Shown here: positions 45,508 to 54,920 of the stretch, piece by piece
Numbering within the stretch: the first letter of the stretch is position 1
Layout: each line of letters starts with the position of its first letter
Origin: Mycolicibacterium psychrotolerans
Lineage (GTDB): Bacteria > Actinomycetota > Actinomycetes > Mycobacteriales > Mycobacteriaceae
DNA length: 64,000 bases
Direction: 5' to 3'
NCBI RefSeq assembly: GCF_010729305.1
Contig: NZ_AP022574.1
Location: 3,472,001 to 3,536,000, forward strand
The notes under the pieces: model-generated
What the model was told of the DNA's origin: nothing
Seen by the model: the letters and a program-made list of their open reading frames with translations, nothing else
The model's database searches: none
Position numbers and translations under genes: made by a program

Positions 45508-46821
45508 TTGCCCATGGGACACCCCGACCTGCGTGCTGAGGGCGTGGCCATCGTCGCCGGCTCGGTGACCGATCTGGCCGGCGTCACCAGAGCCAAGTAC
45601 GTGCCCGCCTCGCGGCTGGACGCCTTTGCGCGCTCGGGGATGGGGGTCTCCCCCTCCTGGAGCGTCTTCTGCGTGGACAGCGGCATCGCGTTCACCCCGA
45701 CCATCGGCGTGGCCGGCGACCTACGGATCCGCATCGACCCCGACGATCTGCGGGTCGTCGAGGACGGGGTGGCGTGGGCGCCGGGTTCTTTGAACGACCA
45801 GTACGGCCGGCCGGCTCCGCTGTGTACCCGCACGCTGCTCGCCCGATATGAACGCGCCGCCGCCGACCGTGGCCTGGACGTCCGCATGGGCGCGGAACTG
45901 GAATGCACCATGCTCGCGGCCGACGGCGGCCCGGCCACCACCGAGGCGTGGTCTCCCTACGGCATCAGGACCTCGCTGGACCGGTCGGCATTCCTTGTCG
46001 ACCTGGCCGGCGCCGCCGAGCGCGCCGGCCTGCCGGTCGAGCAACTCCACACCGAGTACGGCCACGATCAGTTCGAGATCTCGCTGGCCCCCGATACGCC
46101 GGTGGCGGCCGCCGACGCCGTCATCCTCGCGCGGATCGTGCTCAGCCGCGCCGCGGCCCGGCACGGACTGCGAATCTCGTTCTCGCCGGTGCCTTTCGAC
46201 GGTGCCGCAGGCAACGGCGCACACCTGCACCTGTCGCTGTCCGACGCCGACGGTCCGCTGCTCTCCGGCGGGGACGGTCCGCGCGGGCTGCGCACCAGCG
46301 GTGCCGCCGCCGTCGCCGGGGTGCTCGACACCCTTCCCGACCTGATCGGTCTCTACGCCGGATCGGCCGTCTCGGCGCTGCGGCTCAAGCCCGGCAACTG
46401 GGCCGGAGCCACCGCATGCTGGGGGTTGGAGAACCGGGAGGCGGCGGTGCGGTTCATCGCCGCCACCCCCGGGAACCCGCACGGCGCCAACATGGAGCTG
46501 AAACTCATCGACCCCAGCGCCAACCCCTACCTCGCCGCCGCCGGATTCCTCGGCAGCGCACTGCGCGGGATCGACCGCACCCTCGACCTCCCCGAGGAGA
46601 TTCCGGAGAACCCGGCACAGTCCGGTGTGCCGACCCGTCCCCTCCCCCCCGCCCAGCGGGAGGCGCTCGACACCATGGAGACCTCCGAGGCCGCCGCCGA
46701 GTTGCTCACCCCGGAAGTTCTCGACGCCCTTGTCGCCGTGCGCCGCTACGAATGCACGACGTTCGGCGACTTGCCCCCCGCTCAGATCTGCGACGCCCTC
46801 CGGCTCGCCTGGACCTGCTGA
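45508..46821 (+). CDS. Glutamine-synthetase-like gamma-glutamyl amine ligase
   Basis: 437 aa from TTG 45508, preceded at the right spacing (7 bases) by GGAGG; the ATG at 45514 would be 13 bases away. GS-family motifs: MGAELECTMLAADG, QLHTEYGHDQFEISLA, AAGNGAHLHLSLSDADGPLL, CWGLENREAAVRFIA and GNPHGANMELKLIDPSANPY, with the ATP/glutamate site residues in place. Length and lack of the beta-grasp N-terminal extension resemble PuuA/GlnA3-type enzymes that join glutamate to an amine. First gene of a five-gene operon. Confidence 0.9.
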   Translation: MPMGHPDLRAEGVAIVAGSVTDLAGVTRAKYVPASRLDAFARSGMGVSPSWSVFCVDSGIAFTPTIGVAGDLRIRIDPDDLRVVEDGVAWAPGSLNDQYGRPAPLCTRTLLARYERAAADRGLDVRMGAELECTMLAADGGPATTEAWSPYGIRTSLDRSAFLVDLAGAAERAGLPVEQLHTEYGHDQFEISLAPDTPVAAADAVILARIVLSRAAARHGLRISFSPVPFDGAAGNGAHLHLSLSDADGPLLSGGDGPRGLRTSGAAAVAGVLDTLPDLIGLYAGSAVSALRLKPGNWAGATACWGLENREAAVRFIAATPGNPHGANMELKLIDPSANPYLAAAGFLGSALRGIDRTLDLPEEIPENPAQSGVPTRPLPPAQREALDTMETSEAAAELLTPEVLDALVAVRRYECTTFGDLPPAQICDALRLAWTC

Positions 46822-46837
46822 AGTGAAGGAGAACCCC

Positions 46838-48358
46838 ATGACATCGGAAGCCGCGGAAACCTCAGAGCAACCCGACCAGATCCCGCACCGCCGGCTGCCG
46901 TTCTGGGTCGCGCTCGCGTTGTCGGTGGCACTGGTCGGTCCGACCCTGGCCATGTCCGGCAACGGCCAGGGCCTGATCGGGACCGTCGGCAAGTCCATTC
47001 CGCTGGTGTTCCTGATCGGTCTGGTCGGCGTCTCGCTGGTCGGCTACAGCTTCGTGCGGCTCACCCGGCACCTCAACCACGCCGGATCGGCCTACGGGCT
47101 GGTGGGCGGGACGATCGGGCCGCGCACCGGCTTCTTCTCGGGCTTCGCGATGCTCGGCGCCTACTGGGGCTTCTCGATCGGCACGCTCGCGTTGACCGCG
47201 GCCTTCGTGAACTCGTTCATCGCGGCGCTTCAGCCCGGCAGCGACAACCCCTACCAGGTCCCCTGGCTGCTGGTCGTGGTGATCGGCGCTGCCATTTCGT
47301 TCCTGTTGTCCGGCAGGGACATCCAACTGCTGGCCAAGATCCTGCTCGCCATCGAGGGCATCGGCATCCTGGCGATGATCGTGCTCGTGGTGGCGATCTT
47401 CGCCAAGGGCGGCGCCCCCTCGACGGGCATCGACTTCTCGGTGTTCTCCTTCTCCGGCGGCGTCTCCGCGTCGGCGGTGCTCGCCGGCGTGGTGGCGGCG
47501 TTCCTGTCCTGGGCCGGATTCGAGGCGTGCGCGTCGATGGGCGAGGAGACCGACGACCCGAAGCGCAACATCCCCCGAGCCCTGGCCGGAACACTGATCC
47601 TCACCGGCGTGCTGTTCGTCGTCGTGATGTTCGCCCAGGTGGTCGGATTCGGCACCGACGCAGCGGGACTCGAGGCGTTCCAGGGTTCGGGTAACACGCT
47701 CGGCGATCTCGGCGGCACCTACATCGGCCAGTGGTTCTCGCTCGTGATCATCTTCACCGCGATCGTCTCGGCGTTCGGCTGCCACCTGGCGACCTCGGCG
47801 ACGTCGGGCCGCATGCTCTACGCCTTCGGCCGTGACGGATTCGGCCCGAAAGCGTTGGCGCACATCCATGCCGACACCGGCGGTCCGCGCCGGGCGACCT
47901 GGCTGGTGGTGGTGGTCGCCCTGGTGGTCGATCTGATCTGCGGGGCGATCGGCTGGCCCGACATGGGCACCGGCAATCCCGCGATCGACACCTATTTCCT
48001 GTTCGCGGTCGCCGGCTCGGTGTGCCTGATGGTGTGTTACCTGCTCGTCGAGATCGCCGCGGCCTACTTCGTCGGCGCGCCGAAGTTCAGGTCGGTGCAC
48101 GGTGGCACGGGCAAAGTGCCCGGCCTGGCGCTCCCCCTGCTCGGTGCGGTCGTAATCGTCACCGTGCTGTGGTTCAACGTCAAGGACGCCGACAGTTGGT
48201 CGGCCGCACCGCTGCTCGGTCTGTACTGGTGTGTGCTCGGCCTCGTCATCGCGGTCGCGCTGTCCGGCATCGCCAAACGCGTGGGCGAATCGCTGGCGGT
48301 CGAACTCGAGCTCGCGCCACGCGGCGCCGGTGCGGCCGAACCGACTCGCCCCGCGTGA
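46838..48358 (+). CDS. APC-family amino acid/amine permease
   Basis: 506 aa, AAGGAG ribosome site, 16 bases after the ligase. About twelve membrane segments, for example LPFWVALALSVALVGPTLAM, IPLVFLIGLVGVSLVGYSFV, VSASAVLAGVVAAFLSWAGF and LVVVVALVVDLICGAIGW; the GFEACASMGEETDDPKRNIP loop is the APC signature. It would import the amine or amino acid used by the operon. Stop overlaps the GTG of the aminotransferase. Confidence 0.93.
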   Translation: MTSEAAETSEQPDQIPHRRLPFWVALALSVALVGPTLAMSGNGQGLIGTVGKSIPLVFLIGLVGVSLVGYSFVRLTRHLNHAGSAYGLVGGTIGPRTGFFSGFAMLGAYWGFSIGTLALTAAFVNSFIAALQPGSDNPYQVPWLLVVVIGAAISFLLSGRDIQLLAKILLAIEGIGILAMIVLVVAIFAKGGAPSTGIDFSVFSFSGGVSASAVLAGVVAAFLSWAGFEACASMGEETDDPKRNIPRALAGTLILTGVLFVVVMFAQVVGFGTDAAGLEAFQGSGNTLGDLGGTYIGQWFSLVIIFTAIVSAFGCHLATSATSGRMLYAFGRDGFGPKALAHIHADTGGPRRATWLVVVVALVVDLICGAIGWPDMGTGNPAIDTYFLFAVAGSVCLMVCYLLVEIAAAYFVGAPKFRSVHGGTGKVPGLALPLLGAVVIVTVLWFNVKDADSWSAAPLLGLYWCVLGLVIAVALSGIAKRVGESLAVELELAPRGAGAAEPTRPA

Positions 48359-49662
48359 GCACGCTCTACGCCCGCGACGCGGCCGCCATCGCGGGCATCG
48401 AGAAGCTGCGGTTCTTTCCGCTCGAAGTGCAGTCCGGACACGGGTGCACGCTCACCACGCCCGACGGCCGTGAGCTGCTCGATCTGTCCGCGACGTGGAC
48501 GGCCTCCGGGCTGGGGCACGGTCACCCCGCGGTCGTGGAGGCGGTCAGTCGCGCGATCCGGGACGCGCCCGGATCCGGCGGACTGTCGGCGGTGCACCCC
48601 GACTCCGTCGGGCTCGCCGAAGACCTGCTCGCGTTGGTGCCCGGCGAGGGTGAACGCCGTGTCTACCTCGGGCACGCGGGCTCCGACGCCAACGACGTCG
48701 CGCTGCGCGCGTGCCGGCACGCGACCGGGCGGCGCACCGTGGTCGCGTTCGAACACAGCTACCACGGTGGGGTCGGCATCGCGATGGGCGTCTCCGGCGT
48801 GCACGTCGACGCCGGCGCACCCGCCGATCCCGACGCGGTGTTCCTCTCCTACCCCAACCCGTTCCGGCCCGGCCCGGACGGTGTCGAGGCCGATGTCGAA
48901 GCCTGCCTGGCGCTGGCCGAGCAGCACCTGGGCGGCGGTCGCGTCGCGTGCCTGATCGTCGAACCGATCCTGTCCGACGGCGGCTTGGTGGTGCCCCCGG
49001 ACGGCTTCCTGGCGCAGCTGCACGAGGTGTGTCGCCGGCACGGGGTGCCGATGATCTGCGACGAGGTCAAGATGGGCCTGGGCAGGCCCGGCACCCTGCA
49101 CGCCTTCGAGCACGACGGCGTGGTGCCCGACATCATCACGTTCGGAAAGGTGATCGGCGGCGGGCTGCCGCTGTCCGCCGCGGTCGGACCCGCCGAGATC
49201 CTCGACAACCCGCCCGCGGCCGCGCTGCTGACGACGGCGGGTAACCCGGTGTGCGCCGCTGCGGGACGCGCAGTCCTCAAGGCCATCGTCGACGAAGGCC
49301 TCGTTGACAACGCCGCCACGGTTGGTGCAGCGCTGGCGGATTCGCTGCGCGGACTGGCCGACTCCCCCGGCGGTGACCGGATCGGCGACGTCCGCGGCCG
49401 GGGTCTGGCCATCGGCGTGGAACTGGTGGACCCCGCAACAGGTGACCGGGACCCCCGGCTGGCCGCCGCGGTGGTCTACCGTGCTTGGGAGTTGGGTGCG
49501 GTCGTCTACTACGTCGGCGGCAACGTCCTCGAGATCACCCCGCCGCTGGTACTCACCGAGAGCCAGGCGACGCAGGCGGCGGAGATCCTCGGGGCGGCGA
49601 TCGGCGACGCGGCCGCAGGGAAGGTCGACGCCGAGGAGGTCGCGAAGTATGCCGGCTGGTGA
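48355..49662 (+). CDS. Class III PLP-dependent aminotransferase
   Basis: 435 aa, GTG start overlapping the permease stop. SATWTASGLGHGHPAVVEAV is the substrate-entry part; GHAGSDANDVALRACRHATG, then VVAFEHSYHGGVGIAMG bind PLP phosphate; Asp236 (MICDEVKMGLGRPG) contacts the pyridine nitrogen and Lys265 (FGKVIGGGLPL) forms the Schiff base. Class III enzymes act on terminal amines such as GABA, ornithine, putrescine or gamma-glutamyl-putrescine, in keeping with the operon. Overlaps the next gene by 14 bases. Confidence 0.93.
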   Translation: MSTLYARDAAAIAGIEKLRFFPLEVQSGHGCTLTTPDGRELLDLSATWTASGLGHGHPAVVEAVSRAIRDAPGSGGLSAVHPDSVGLAEDLLALVPGEGERRVYLGHAGSDANDVALRACRHATGRRTVVAFEHSYHGGVGIAMGVSGVHVDAGAPADPDAVFLSYPNPFRPGPDGVEADVEACLALAEQHLGGGRVACLIVEPILSDGGLVVPPDGFLAQLHEVCRRHGVPMICDEVKMGLGRPGTLHAFEHDGVVPDIITFGKVIGGGLPLSAAVGPAEILDNPPAAALLTTAGNPVCAAAGRAVLKAIVDEGLVDNAATVGAALADSLRGLADSPGGDRIGDVRGRGLAIGVELVDPATGDRDPRLAAAVVYRAWELGAVVYYVGGNVLEITPPLVLTESQATQAAEILGAAIGDAAAGKVDAEEVAKYAGW

Positions 49663-50824
49663 ACTGCAGGACGTGTTCGACGGCATCGAGACGCAGGTCC
49701 CTGACGGCCTCGCCGACCACCTGCGCACCGTCACCCTGATCGACCACCACGTGCACGGCACCTTCACCGAAGCCGTGGACCGGGCCACCTTCGAGTTCTC
49801 GATCAACGAGGGTTCCAACGATCCGGTGCCGTCCTGGATGACGCAGTTCGACTCGCCCCTCGGACTGTCGATACGGCGTTGGTGCGCACCACTTCTCGGC
49901 CTCCCGCCCCGTGCCGACGGCGAGGAGTACTGGAAGCGCCGCTGCGAGTTCGGTCCCGACGAGCTGGCGACGTCGATGTTGCCGGCCGCCGGTGTGTCAC
50001 GTTGGATCGTCGACACCGGCTTCAAGGGTGACCGGATCACCTCGCACGGCCGTCTCGCCGAACTGGCCGGTGGGCAGTCCTCGGAGATCGTGCGGCTCGA
50101 ACGGGTGGCCGAGGATCTGCTCGAGGACGGGACCGCACCGGAGGACTTCCCCGACGCGATGCGCGCGGCTCTGGCACGCGCGGCCGACGACCCGGTGGTC
50201 GTGGGCACCAAGACGATCGTGGCCTACCGCACCGGTTTCGACATCGACTGGAGCGTGCCGACCGACGCCGACGTCGTGACCCGCGCCCGGGAGCTCCTCG
50301 CCCGGCCGGGCGCGCCGCGCATCGACGACCCGGTACTGATCGCGTTCGGTGTGCACGAGGCCGCCGCCCACGGCCTCCCGATCCAGGTGCACGTCGGGTT
50401 CGGCGACCGTGACCTGGATCTGCACCGCTGCGACCCTCTGCTCCTCCTCCCGCTGTTGCGCAGCATGCCGACGGTGCCCGTGCTGCTGCTGCACTGCTAC
50501 CCGTTCCACCGCCAAGCCGGTTATCTGGCACAGGCTTTCGATCATGTGAACTTCGACGTGGGGCTGGCGATCAACTACCTGGGGCCCCGCTCGACGGGCC
50601 TGGTGGCGGAGGCGCTGGACACGGCGCCCTTCGCCAAACAGCTGTACTCGTCGGACGCGTTCGGCCCACCGGAGCTGCACGTGCTGGGGTCGGTGCTGTG
50701 GCGGCGCGCCATGGGGCTGGTGCTCGGCGAGTGGGCCCGGACAGGTGACTGCGCCGAGGCCGACGCGATCCGCATCGTGGACATGATCGGCGTGAGCAAC
50801 GCGCAGCGCGTCTATGGGCTCTGA
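49649..50824 (+). CDS. Amidohydrolase-2 (TIM-barrel) family protein
   Basis: 391 aa, with GAGGAGG before ATG 49649. LIDHHVHGTF holds the metal ligands His34 and His36 of the amidohydrolase fold; LHCYPFHRQAGYLAQAFDHV and LYSSDAFGPPELHVLGSVLW supply the later His and catalytic Asp. In fungal FluG and related bacterial genes an amidohydrolase of this kind is fused or linked to a GS-like domain, which parallels the present operon. It may hydrolyse a gamma-glutamyl or other amide. Overlaps the decarboxylase gene by 11 bases. Confidence 0.88.
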   Translation: MPAGELQDVFDGIETQVPDGLADHLRTVTLIDHHVHGTFTEAVDRATFEFSINEGSNDPVPSWMTQFDSPLGLSIRRWCAPLLGLPPRADGEEYWKRRCEFGPDELATSMLPAAGVSRWIVDTGFKGDRITSHGRLAELAGGQSSEIVRLERVAEDLLEDGTAPEDFPDAMRAALARAADDPVVVGTKTIVAYRTGFDIDWSVPTDADVVTRARELLARPGAPRIDDPVLIAFGVHEAAAHGLPIQVHVGFGDRDLDLHRCDPLLLLPLLRSMPTVPVLLLHCYPFHRQAGYLAQAFDHVNFDVGLAINYLGPRSTGLVAEALDTAPFAKQLYSSDAFGPPELHVLGSVLWRRAMGLVLGEWARTGDCAEADAIRIVDMIGVSNAQRVYGL

Positions 50825-52268
50825 CCACACCCGCGCGCCATTGTTCGCCTCGCTGCGCGAGTTCGTCGATCGCGGGCAGGCGCCGTTCTACTCTCCCGGT
50901 CACAAGGGCGGCCGCACGCTCGACCCGTGGCTGCGGGAGAACATAGCCGCACTGGATCTGAACAATCTGCCCGACACCGACACGCTGCACTGCCCGGAGG
51001 GGCCGATCCTCGAGGCGGAGCGGCTGATCGCCGATGCGTGGGGCGTGCCGCAGAGCTTCGTGATGGTGCAGGGGTCGACGGGCGGGAACATCGCGGTGGC
51101 GCTGACGGCGCTGCGCCCCGACGAGCCGGTTCTGGTTGCGCGCAACGCCCACAAGTCGGTGCTGGCGGGCCTGGTTCAGGTGGGCGCCCGGCCGGTGTGG
51201 CTGGAGCCGCGCTGGGATGCCGAGTTCGGGGTCGCGCACGGACTCGACGCCGACGTCGTCGAGCGGGCCTTCCAGACATCCGGAGCCAAGGCCCTGTGGG
51301 TGCTGCACCCGACCTACTACGGCACGACCGGTGACATCGCCGCGCTGGCCGAGGTGTGCCGCCGCTACGGGGCACGGTTGCTCGTCGACGGTGCGCACTC
51401 GCCCCACTTCGCGTTCCACCCGGACCTGCCCACGCCGGGCGAACAATCCGGTGCCGCCGCCACCGTGCAGTCGGTGCACAAGATCCTGTCCGGACTGAGT
51501 CAGGCCGCGGTGCTGCACGTCGACACCTCCCAGCTCGACGAGGCGTCGGTGCGGCGGTCCCTGCAACTCGTCCAGACCACCAGCCCGCACTTCGCGATCA
51601 TGGCTTCGATCGATCTGGCGCGCCGGCAGATGGCGCTCGACGGCCGCACCCTGCTCGACGCCGCGCTGACCCGGGCGCGCGCAGCCGCGGAGCGGCTCAC
51701 CGGGATCCCGGGCCTGACGGTGCTGCGACCGCACCATCTGGCCGGGCCCGGCACCGGTCTGTGCCAGCTCGACGAGACCAAGCTGCTGATCGGGACCGCC
51801 GCCCTGAACGCCGATGCGCGGCAGATCCTGGCCCGGCTCAACCACCTTCACGGCGTGCAGCCCGAACTCGCCGGAAGCGGACACATCCTGTGCATCAGCA
51901 CCATCGGCAACACCGCACACGATTTCGACCGGCTGACAACGGCTTTCGCGGAAGTCTCGGTGCATTTCGGGCGACGCGACACCGGCCGGGCGCCGGCGTG
52001 GACCGCTGACCTGCTCGCGGTGCGGCCGGATGTGGTGCTGACGCCGCGCGAAGCATTCTTCGCCGACGCCGACAGGGTCGCGTTGGCCGACGCCGCCGGA
52101 CGCATCGCCGCCGAGGCCATCACCCCCTACCCGCCCGGCATCCCGCTGGTCATGCCGGGCGAGCGGCTCGGGCAGGACGTCATCGACCTGCTGGTGGCGC
52201 TGCGCGCGGCGGGCAACCCGATCAGCGCGTCGGATCCGACGCTGACCGTCGTCACGACCGTGCGCTGA
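50814..52268 (+). CDS. Orn/Lys/Arg decarboxylase-type PLP enzyme
   Basis: 484 aa. FYSPGHKGGRTLDPWLREN is the start of the group III decarboxylase fold; VMVQGSTGGNIAVALTALRP, VARNAHKSVLAGLVQVGARP and LLVDGAHSPHFAFHPDLPTP follow, and SVHKILSGLSQAAVLH carries the Schiff-base Lys223. It lacks the receiver-like wing domain of enterobacterial inducible enzymes, as in SpeA2/YaaO-like proteins of Gram-positives. It should make a diamine (cadaverine, putrescine or agmatine) from a basic amino acid. Last gene of the operon, convergent with a TetR gene. Confidence 0.9.
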   Translation: MGSDHTRAPLFASLREFVDRGQAPFYSPGHKGGRTLDPWLRENIAALDLNNLPDTDTLHCPEGPILEAERLIADAWGVPQSFVMVQGSTGGNIAVALTALRPDEPVLVARNAHKSVLAGLVQVGARPVWLEPRWDAEFGVAHGLDADVVERAFQTSGAKALWVLHPTYYGTTGDIAALAEVCRRYGARLLVDGAHSPHFAFHPDLPTPGEQSGAAATVQSVHKILSGLSQAAVLHVDTSQLDEASVRRSLQLVQTTSPHFAIMASIDLARRQMALDGRTLLDAALTRARAAAERLTGIPGLTVLRPHHLAGPGTGLCQLDETKLLIGTAALNADARQILARLNHLHGVQPELAGSGHILCISTIGNTAHDFDRLTTAFAEVSVHFGRRDTGRAPAWTADLLAVRPDVVLTPREAFFADADRVALADAAGRIAAEAITPYPPGIPLVMPGERLGQDVIDLLVALRAAGNPISASDPTLTVVTTVR

Positions 52269-52280
52269 CCTGTAACGGCG

Positions 52281-52853
52281 CTACGGCGCCCCGATGAGTG
52301 CGGTGAACGCCGCCTCCAGCACGGTCTGCAGTTCGCCGGGGTTCGCGTGTGCCAGCGTGCTCGTGCCGACGACGCTGCGCATCAGCAGCACACCAGAGAT
52401 CGTCGACAGGATGGCTTCCCCACGCAGGTGTGCCCCCGGGCCCGCCAGTTGTCGGGTCAGTCGCCGGCCGACGTGGCGTTCGATGGCGTCGCGCACGATC
52501 TCGGTGGCACGGGGGTTCGAGAGGGAACGCAGCATGATCAGAAACGGCTCGGGCGGGTCGGCTCGCGGATCAGTGTGCGCGACCAGTGCGGCGGCCACCT
52601 GGCGCGCCAGATCTGCCGCCTCGTCGACGACGAAAACCGGTTTTGAGAAAGACATCTCGACCGCCTCGACGAACAACTGCTCCTTCGATCCGAAGTAGCG
52701 ATTCACCAGCATCGCGGTGAAGCCGGCATCGGCGGCGATGTCCCTCACGCCCGCGCCGTCGTAACCGGCCCGCGCGAAATGGCGGACGGCGGACTGCAGA
52801 ATCGCCGCGCGGGTGGCGACCGCATCGCGGCGGCGCGGGGACGTGGACGGCAT
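52281..52853 (-). CDS. TetR-family transcriptional regulator
   Basis: 190 aa. N-terminal HTH: TRAAILQSAVRHFARAGYDG, GVRDIAADAGFTAMLVNRYF and GSKEQLFVEAVEMSFSKPVF. The C-terminal ligand domain is helical. It is divergent from an SDR gene, with a 16-bp palindrome in the 94-base gap, so autoregulation and control of the SDR are likely. Confidence 0.93.
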   Translation of the reverse strand: MPSTSPRRRDAVATRAAILQSAVRHFARAGYDGAGVRDIAADAGFTAMLVNRYFGSKEQLFVEAVEMSFSKPVFVVDEAADLARQVAAALVAHTDPRADPPEPFLIMLRSLSNPRATEIVRDAIERHVGRRLTRQLAGPGAHLRGEAILSTISGVLLMRSVVGTSTLAHANPGELQTVLEAAFTALIGAP

Positions 52854-52883
52854 GCCTCAGGGTAATGGAATAAACGGCACAAA

Positions 52884-52899
52884 GTCTACATTCGTAGAC
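52884..52899. promoter_or_regulatory. Operator palindrome between tetR and SDR genes
   Basis: GTCTAC-ATTC-GTAGAC, a perfect inverted repeat 31 bases from the TetR start and 49 bases from the SDR start, in the form usual for TetR-type dimers. Confidence 0.7.
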
Positions 52900-52947
52900 A
52901 TAGGGTGTGCGAGTCGATTTGGCCACCATCACAGGAAAGGGATTGTC

Positions 52948-53820
52948 ATGACGAACCCATCGAAGGTCTTTCTGGTCACGGGCGCCTCCCGGGGCCTCGG
53001 ACGTCACCTCGTCGACCGGGCGCTGGGCGCCGGACACAGCGTCGTCGCCGGCGTGCGGTCGCCCTCCGCACTTGCCGACCTCGCCGCCCGACACCCGGAT
53101 CGGCTCGCCGTGGTCGAACTGGACGTCACCGACGCCGACCACGCCCGTGCCGCCGTCGCCACCGCGGTCCGGCGATTCGGGCGGCTCGACGTCCTGGTCA
53201 ACAACGCCGGCTATGCGAACATGGCCGCCATCGAGGACGTCGACATCGAGGACTTCACGGCGCAGATCGACACGAACTTCTTCGGCGTCGTTCGGCTGAC
53301 CCGGGCCGCGATACCGGTCATGCGGGCCCAACGGTCCGGCCACATCGTCCAGATCTCCTCTGCAGGAGGACGATTGACGCGCCCCGGCCTCGCCGCGTAC
53401 CAGTCGGCCAAGTGGGCCGTCACCGGATTCTCCGGCGTGCTGGCTGCCGAAGTCGCCCCACTGGGCATCAAGGTCACCGTCATGGAGCCGGGCGGCATGC
53501 GCACCGACTGGGCCGGCTCGTCGATGCGGATCGACGAGGTGCGCGATGAGTATGCGAGCACCGTCGGCGCGGCGGCGCGGATGAGTCGATCCAGCAGCAT
53601 CGGTGCCAGCGATCCCGCCAAGGTTGCCGATCTGGTGCTGCAGATCGTCGACATGGCCGAGCCGCCGGCCCGGCTTCTGGTCGGGCCCGACGCCTATGAC
53701 TACGCCACGGCCGCAGGGCGTGCGCTGCTCGCTGACGACGAACGGTTCGAAGCCCTGAGCAGGTCGACCGCGGCCGACGACGTGACCGCAGAGCAGCTCG
53801 ATCCGCTCAACAATGCTTGA
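52948..53820 (+). CDS. Short-chain dehydrogenase/reductase
   Basis: 290 aa. TGASRGLG at 11-18 binds NAD(P); NNAG at 85-88; catalytic Ser138 (QISSAGG), Tyr151 and Lys155 (AYQSAK). Typical for a classical SDR (oxidoreductase). An AGGAAAGG ribosome site precedes it. Likely target of the divergent TetR regulator. Substrate unknown. Confidence 0.93.
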   Translation: MTNPSKVFLVTGASRGLGRHLVDRALGAGHSVVAGVRSPSALADLAARHPDRLAVVELDVTDADHARAAVATAVRRFGRLDVLVNNAGYANMAAIEDVDIEDFTAQIDTNFFGVVRLTRAAIPVMRAQRSGHIVQISSAGGRLTRPGLAAYQSAKWAVTGFSGVLAAEVAPLGIKVTVMEPGGMRTDWAGSSMRIDEVRDEYASTVGAAARMSRSSSIGASDPAKVADLVLQIVDMAEPPARLLVGPDAYDYATAAGRALLADDERFEALSRSTAADDVTAEQLDPLNNA

Positions 53821-53838
53821 CCCGAGGCGATTTCGGTG

Positions 53839-54276
53839 TCACTCCTTCGTCAGCTTCTCGGCGAGCATCACAAGGATGCCGCTGGGCCCGCGCAGATAGG
53901 TGAGCTTGTAGAGGTCCCGGTAGGTCGCCACGCCGCGCAGCGGATGGCAGCCGTGCCGTGCGGCGATCGCCAGGGCGTCGTCGATATCGTCGACCGAGAA
54001 GGCGACCCGGTGCATGCCGATCTCGTGGGGAAGGGTCGGTGGCGACGGGATCGCCTCCGGGTGGATGTACTCGAACAGTTCCAGGCGGCCCTGACCGTCG
54101 GGCGTCTGCAGCATCGCGATCTTCGCGTGATTGCCGTCCAGACCGACCGCGGTGTCGGTCCACTCTCCGCTGACGGTGTCCCGGCCCACGACCTCCAGCC
54201 CCAGATCGGTGAAGAAGGCGATCGTCGCTTCCAGGTCGGCGACCGCGATGCCGACGTTCTCGAGTGCGATGGCCAT
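53839..54276 (-). CDS. VOC-family protein
   Basis: 145 aa. IALENVGIAVADLEATIAFF, TDLGLEVVGRDTVSGEWTDT and LELFEYIHPEAIPSPPTLPH, then IGMHRVAFSVDDIDDALAIA, giving two VOC modules. His and Glu in VGIAVAD/MHRVAF positions fit a metal site. ATG at 54276 overlaps the stop of the upstream DHFR-like gene by one base (ATG/TGA sharing), so the two are coupled. Substrate unknown. Confidence 0.88.
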   Translation of the reverse strand: MAIALENVGIAVADLEATIAFFTDLGLEVVGRDTVSGEWTDTAVGLDGNHAKIAMLQTPDGQGRLELFEYIHPEAIPSPPTLPHEIGMHRVAFSVDDIDDALAIAARHGCHPLRGVATYRDLYKLTYLRGPSGILVMLAEKLTKE

Positions 54277-54920
54277 CAGTCGGATGTCACCGATGCAGGT
54301 GTGGCCCGCCGGATGACGCGGAAGCGCAGATGGGCCACCCCCGGCGCGTCGAGTACCCGCTCGAGTTCGAGTTCGGGTGTACCGGCGTCGAAGCCGTCGA
54401 AGAGCCGTTCGCCGGAGCCGAGGATCACCGGGCTGATCTGCAGATCGATCTCGTCGACCAGTCCCGCGTCGATCGCCTGGCGGGCACACGATGCGCCGCC
54501 GGCGATCGAAATGTCCCTGTCCCCGGCGGCGGCTTGCGCTCGAGCGTAAGCCGATTCGATGCCGTCGCTGACGAAATGGAAGGTCGTTCCGCCGGCCATC
54601 TCGATCGGGTCACGGGGATGGTGGGTCAGGACGAACACCGGACAGTGGTACGGCGGCTCCTCACCCCACCACCCCGTCCAGACGGAGCCCGTCCAGTCGC
54701 CGCGGATGGGCCCGAACATGTTGCGGCCCATGATCGTCGCGCCGATACCGTCCATCATGTCGGAGACGACCTGCCGGTTGACTGGATCGTCTTTGGCGGG
54801 GCCGAGATGCCAGCGGTGGAGCTGCTCGCCACCGACGCCCAGGGGGTGATCGCGGCTTTGATTCGGCCCGGCGACGAAGCCGTCGGCGGACATCGACATC
54901 GACAGGTTGGTTCTGGGCAC
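54276..54920 (-). CDS. RibD C-terminal/DHFR-like protein
   Basis: 214 aa. TNLSMSMSADGFVAGPNQSR, IGATIMGRNMFGPIRGDW, WWGEEPPYHCPVFVLTHHPR and GDRDISIAGGASCARQAIDA, GLVDEIDLQISPVILGSGER give the complete family pattern; close paralogue of the protein at 35898 (shared GEEPP/GDEPP and VLTHHPR stretches). In a two-gene unit with the VOC gene downstream. Reaction unknown. Confidence 0.92.
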   Translation of the reverse strand: MPRTNLSMSMSADGFVAGPNQSRDHPLGVGGEQLHRWHLGPAKDDPVNRQVVSDMMDGIGATIMGRNMFGPIRGDWTGSVWTGWWGEEPPYHCPVFVLTHHPRDPIEMAGGTTFHFVSDGIESAYARAQAAAGDRDISIAGGASCARQAIDAGLVDEIDLQISPVILGSGERLFDGFDAGTPELELERVLDAPGVAHLRFRVIRRATPASVTSD

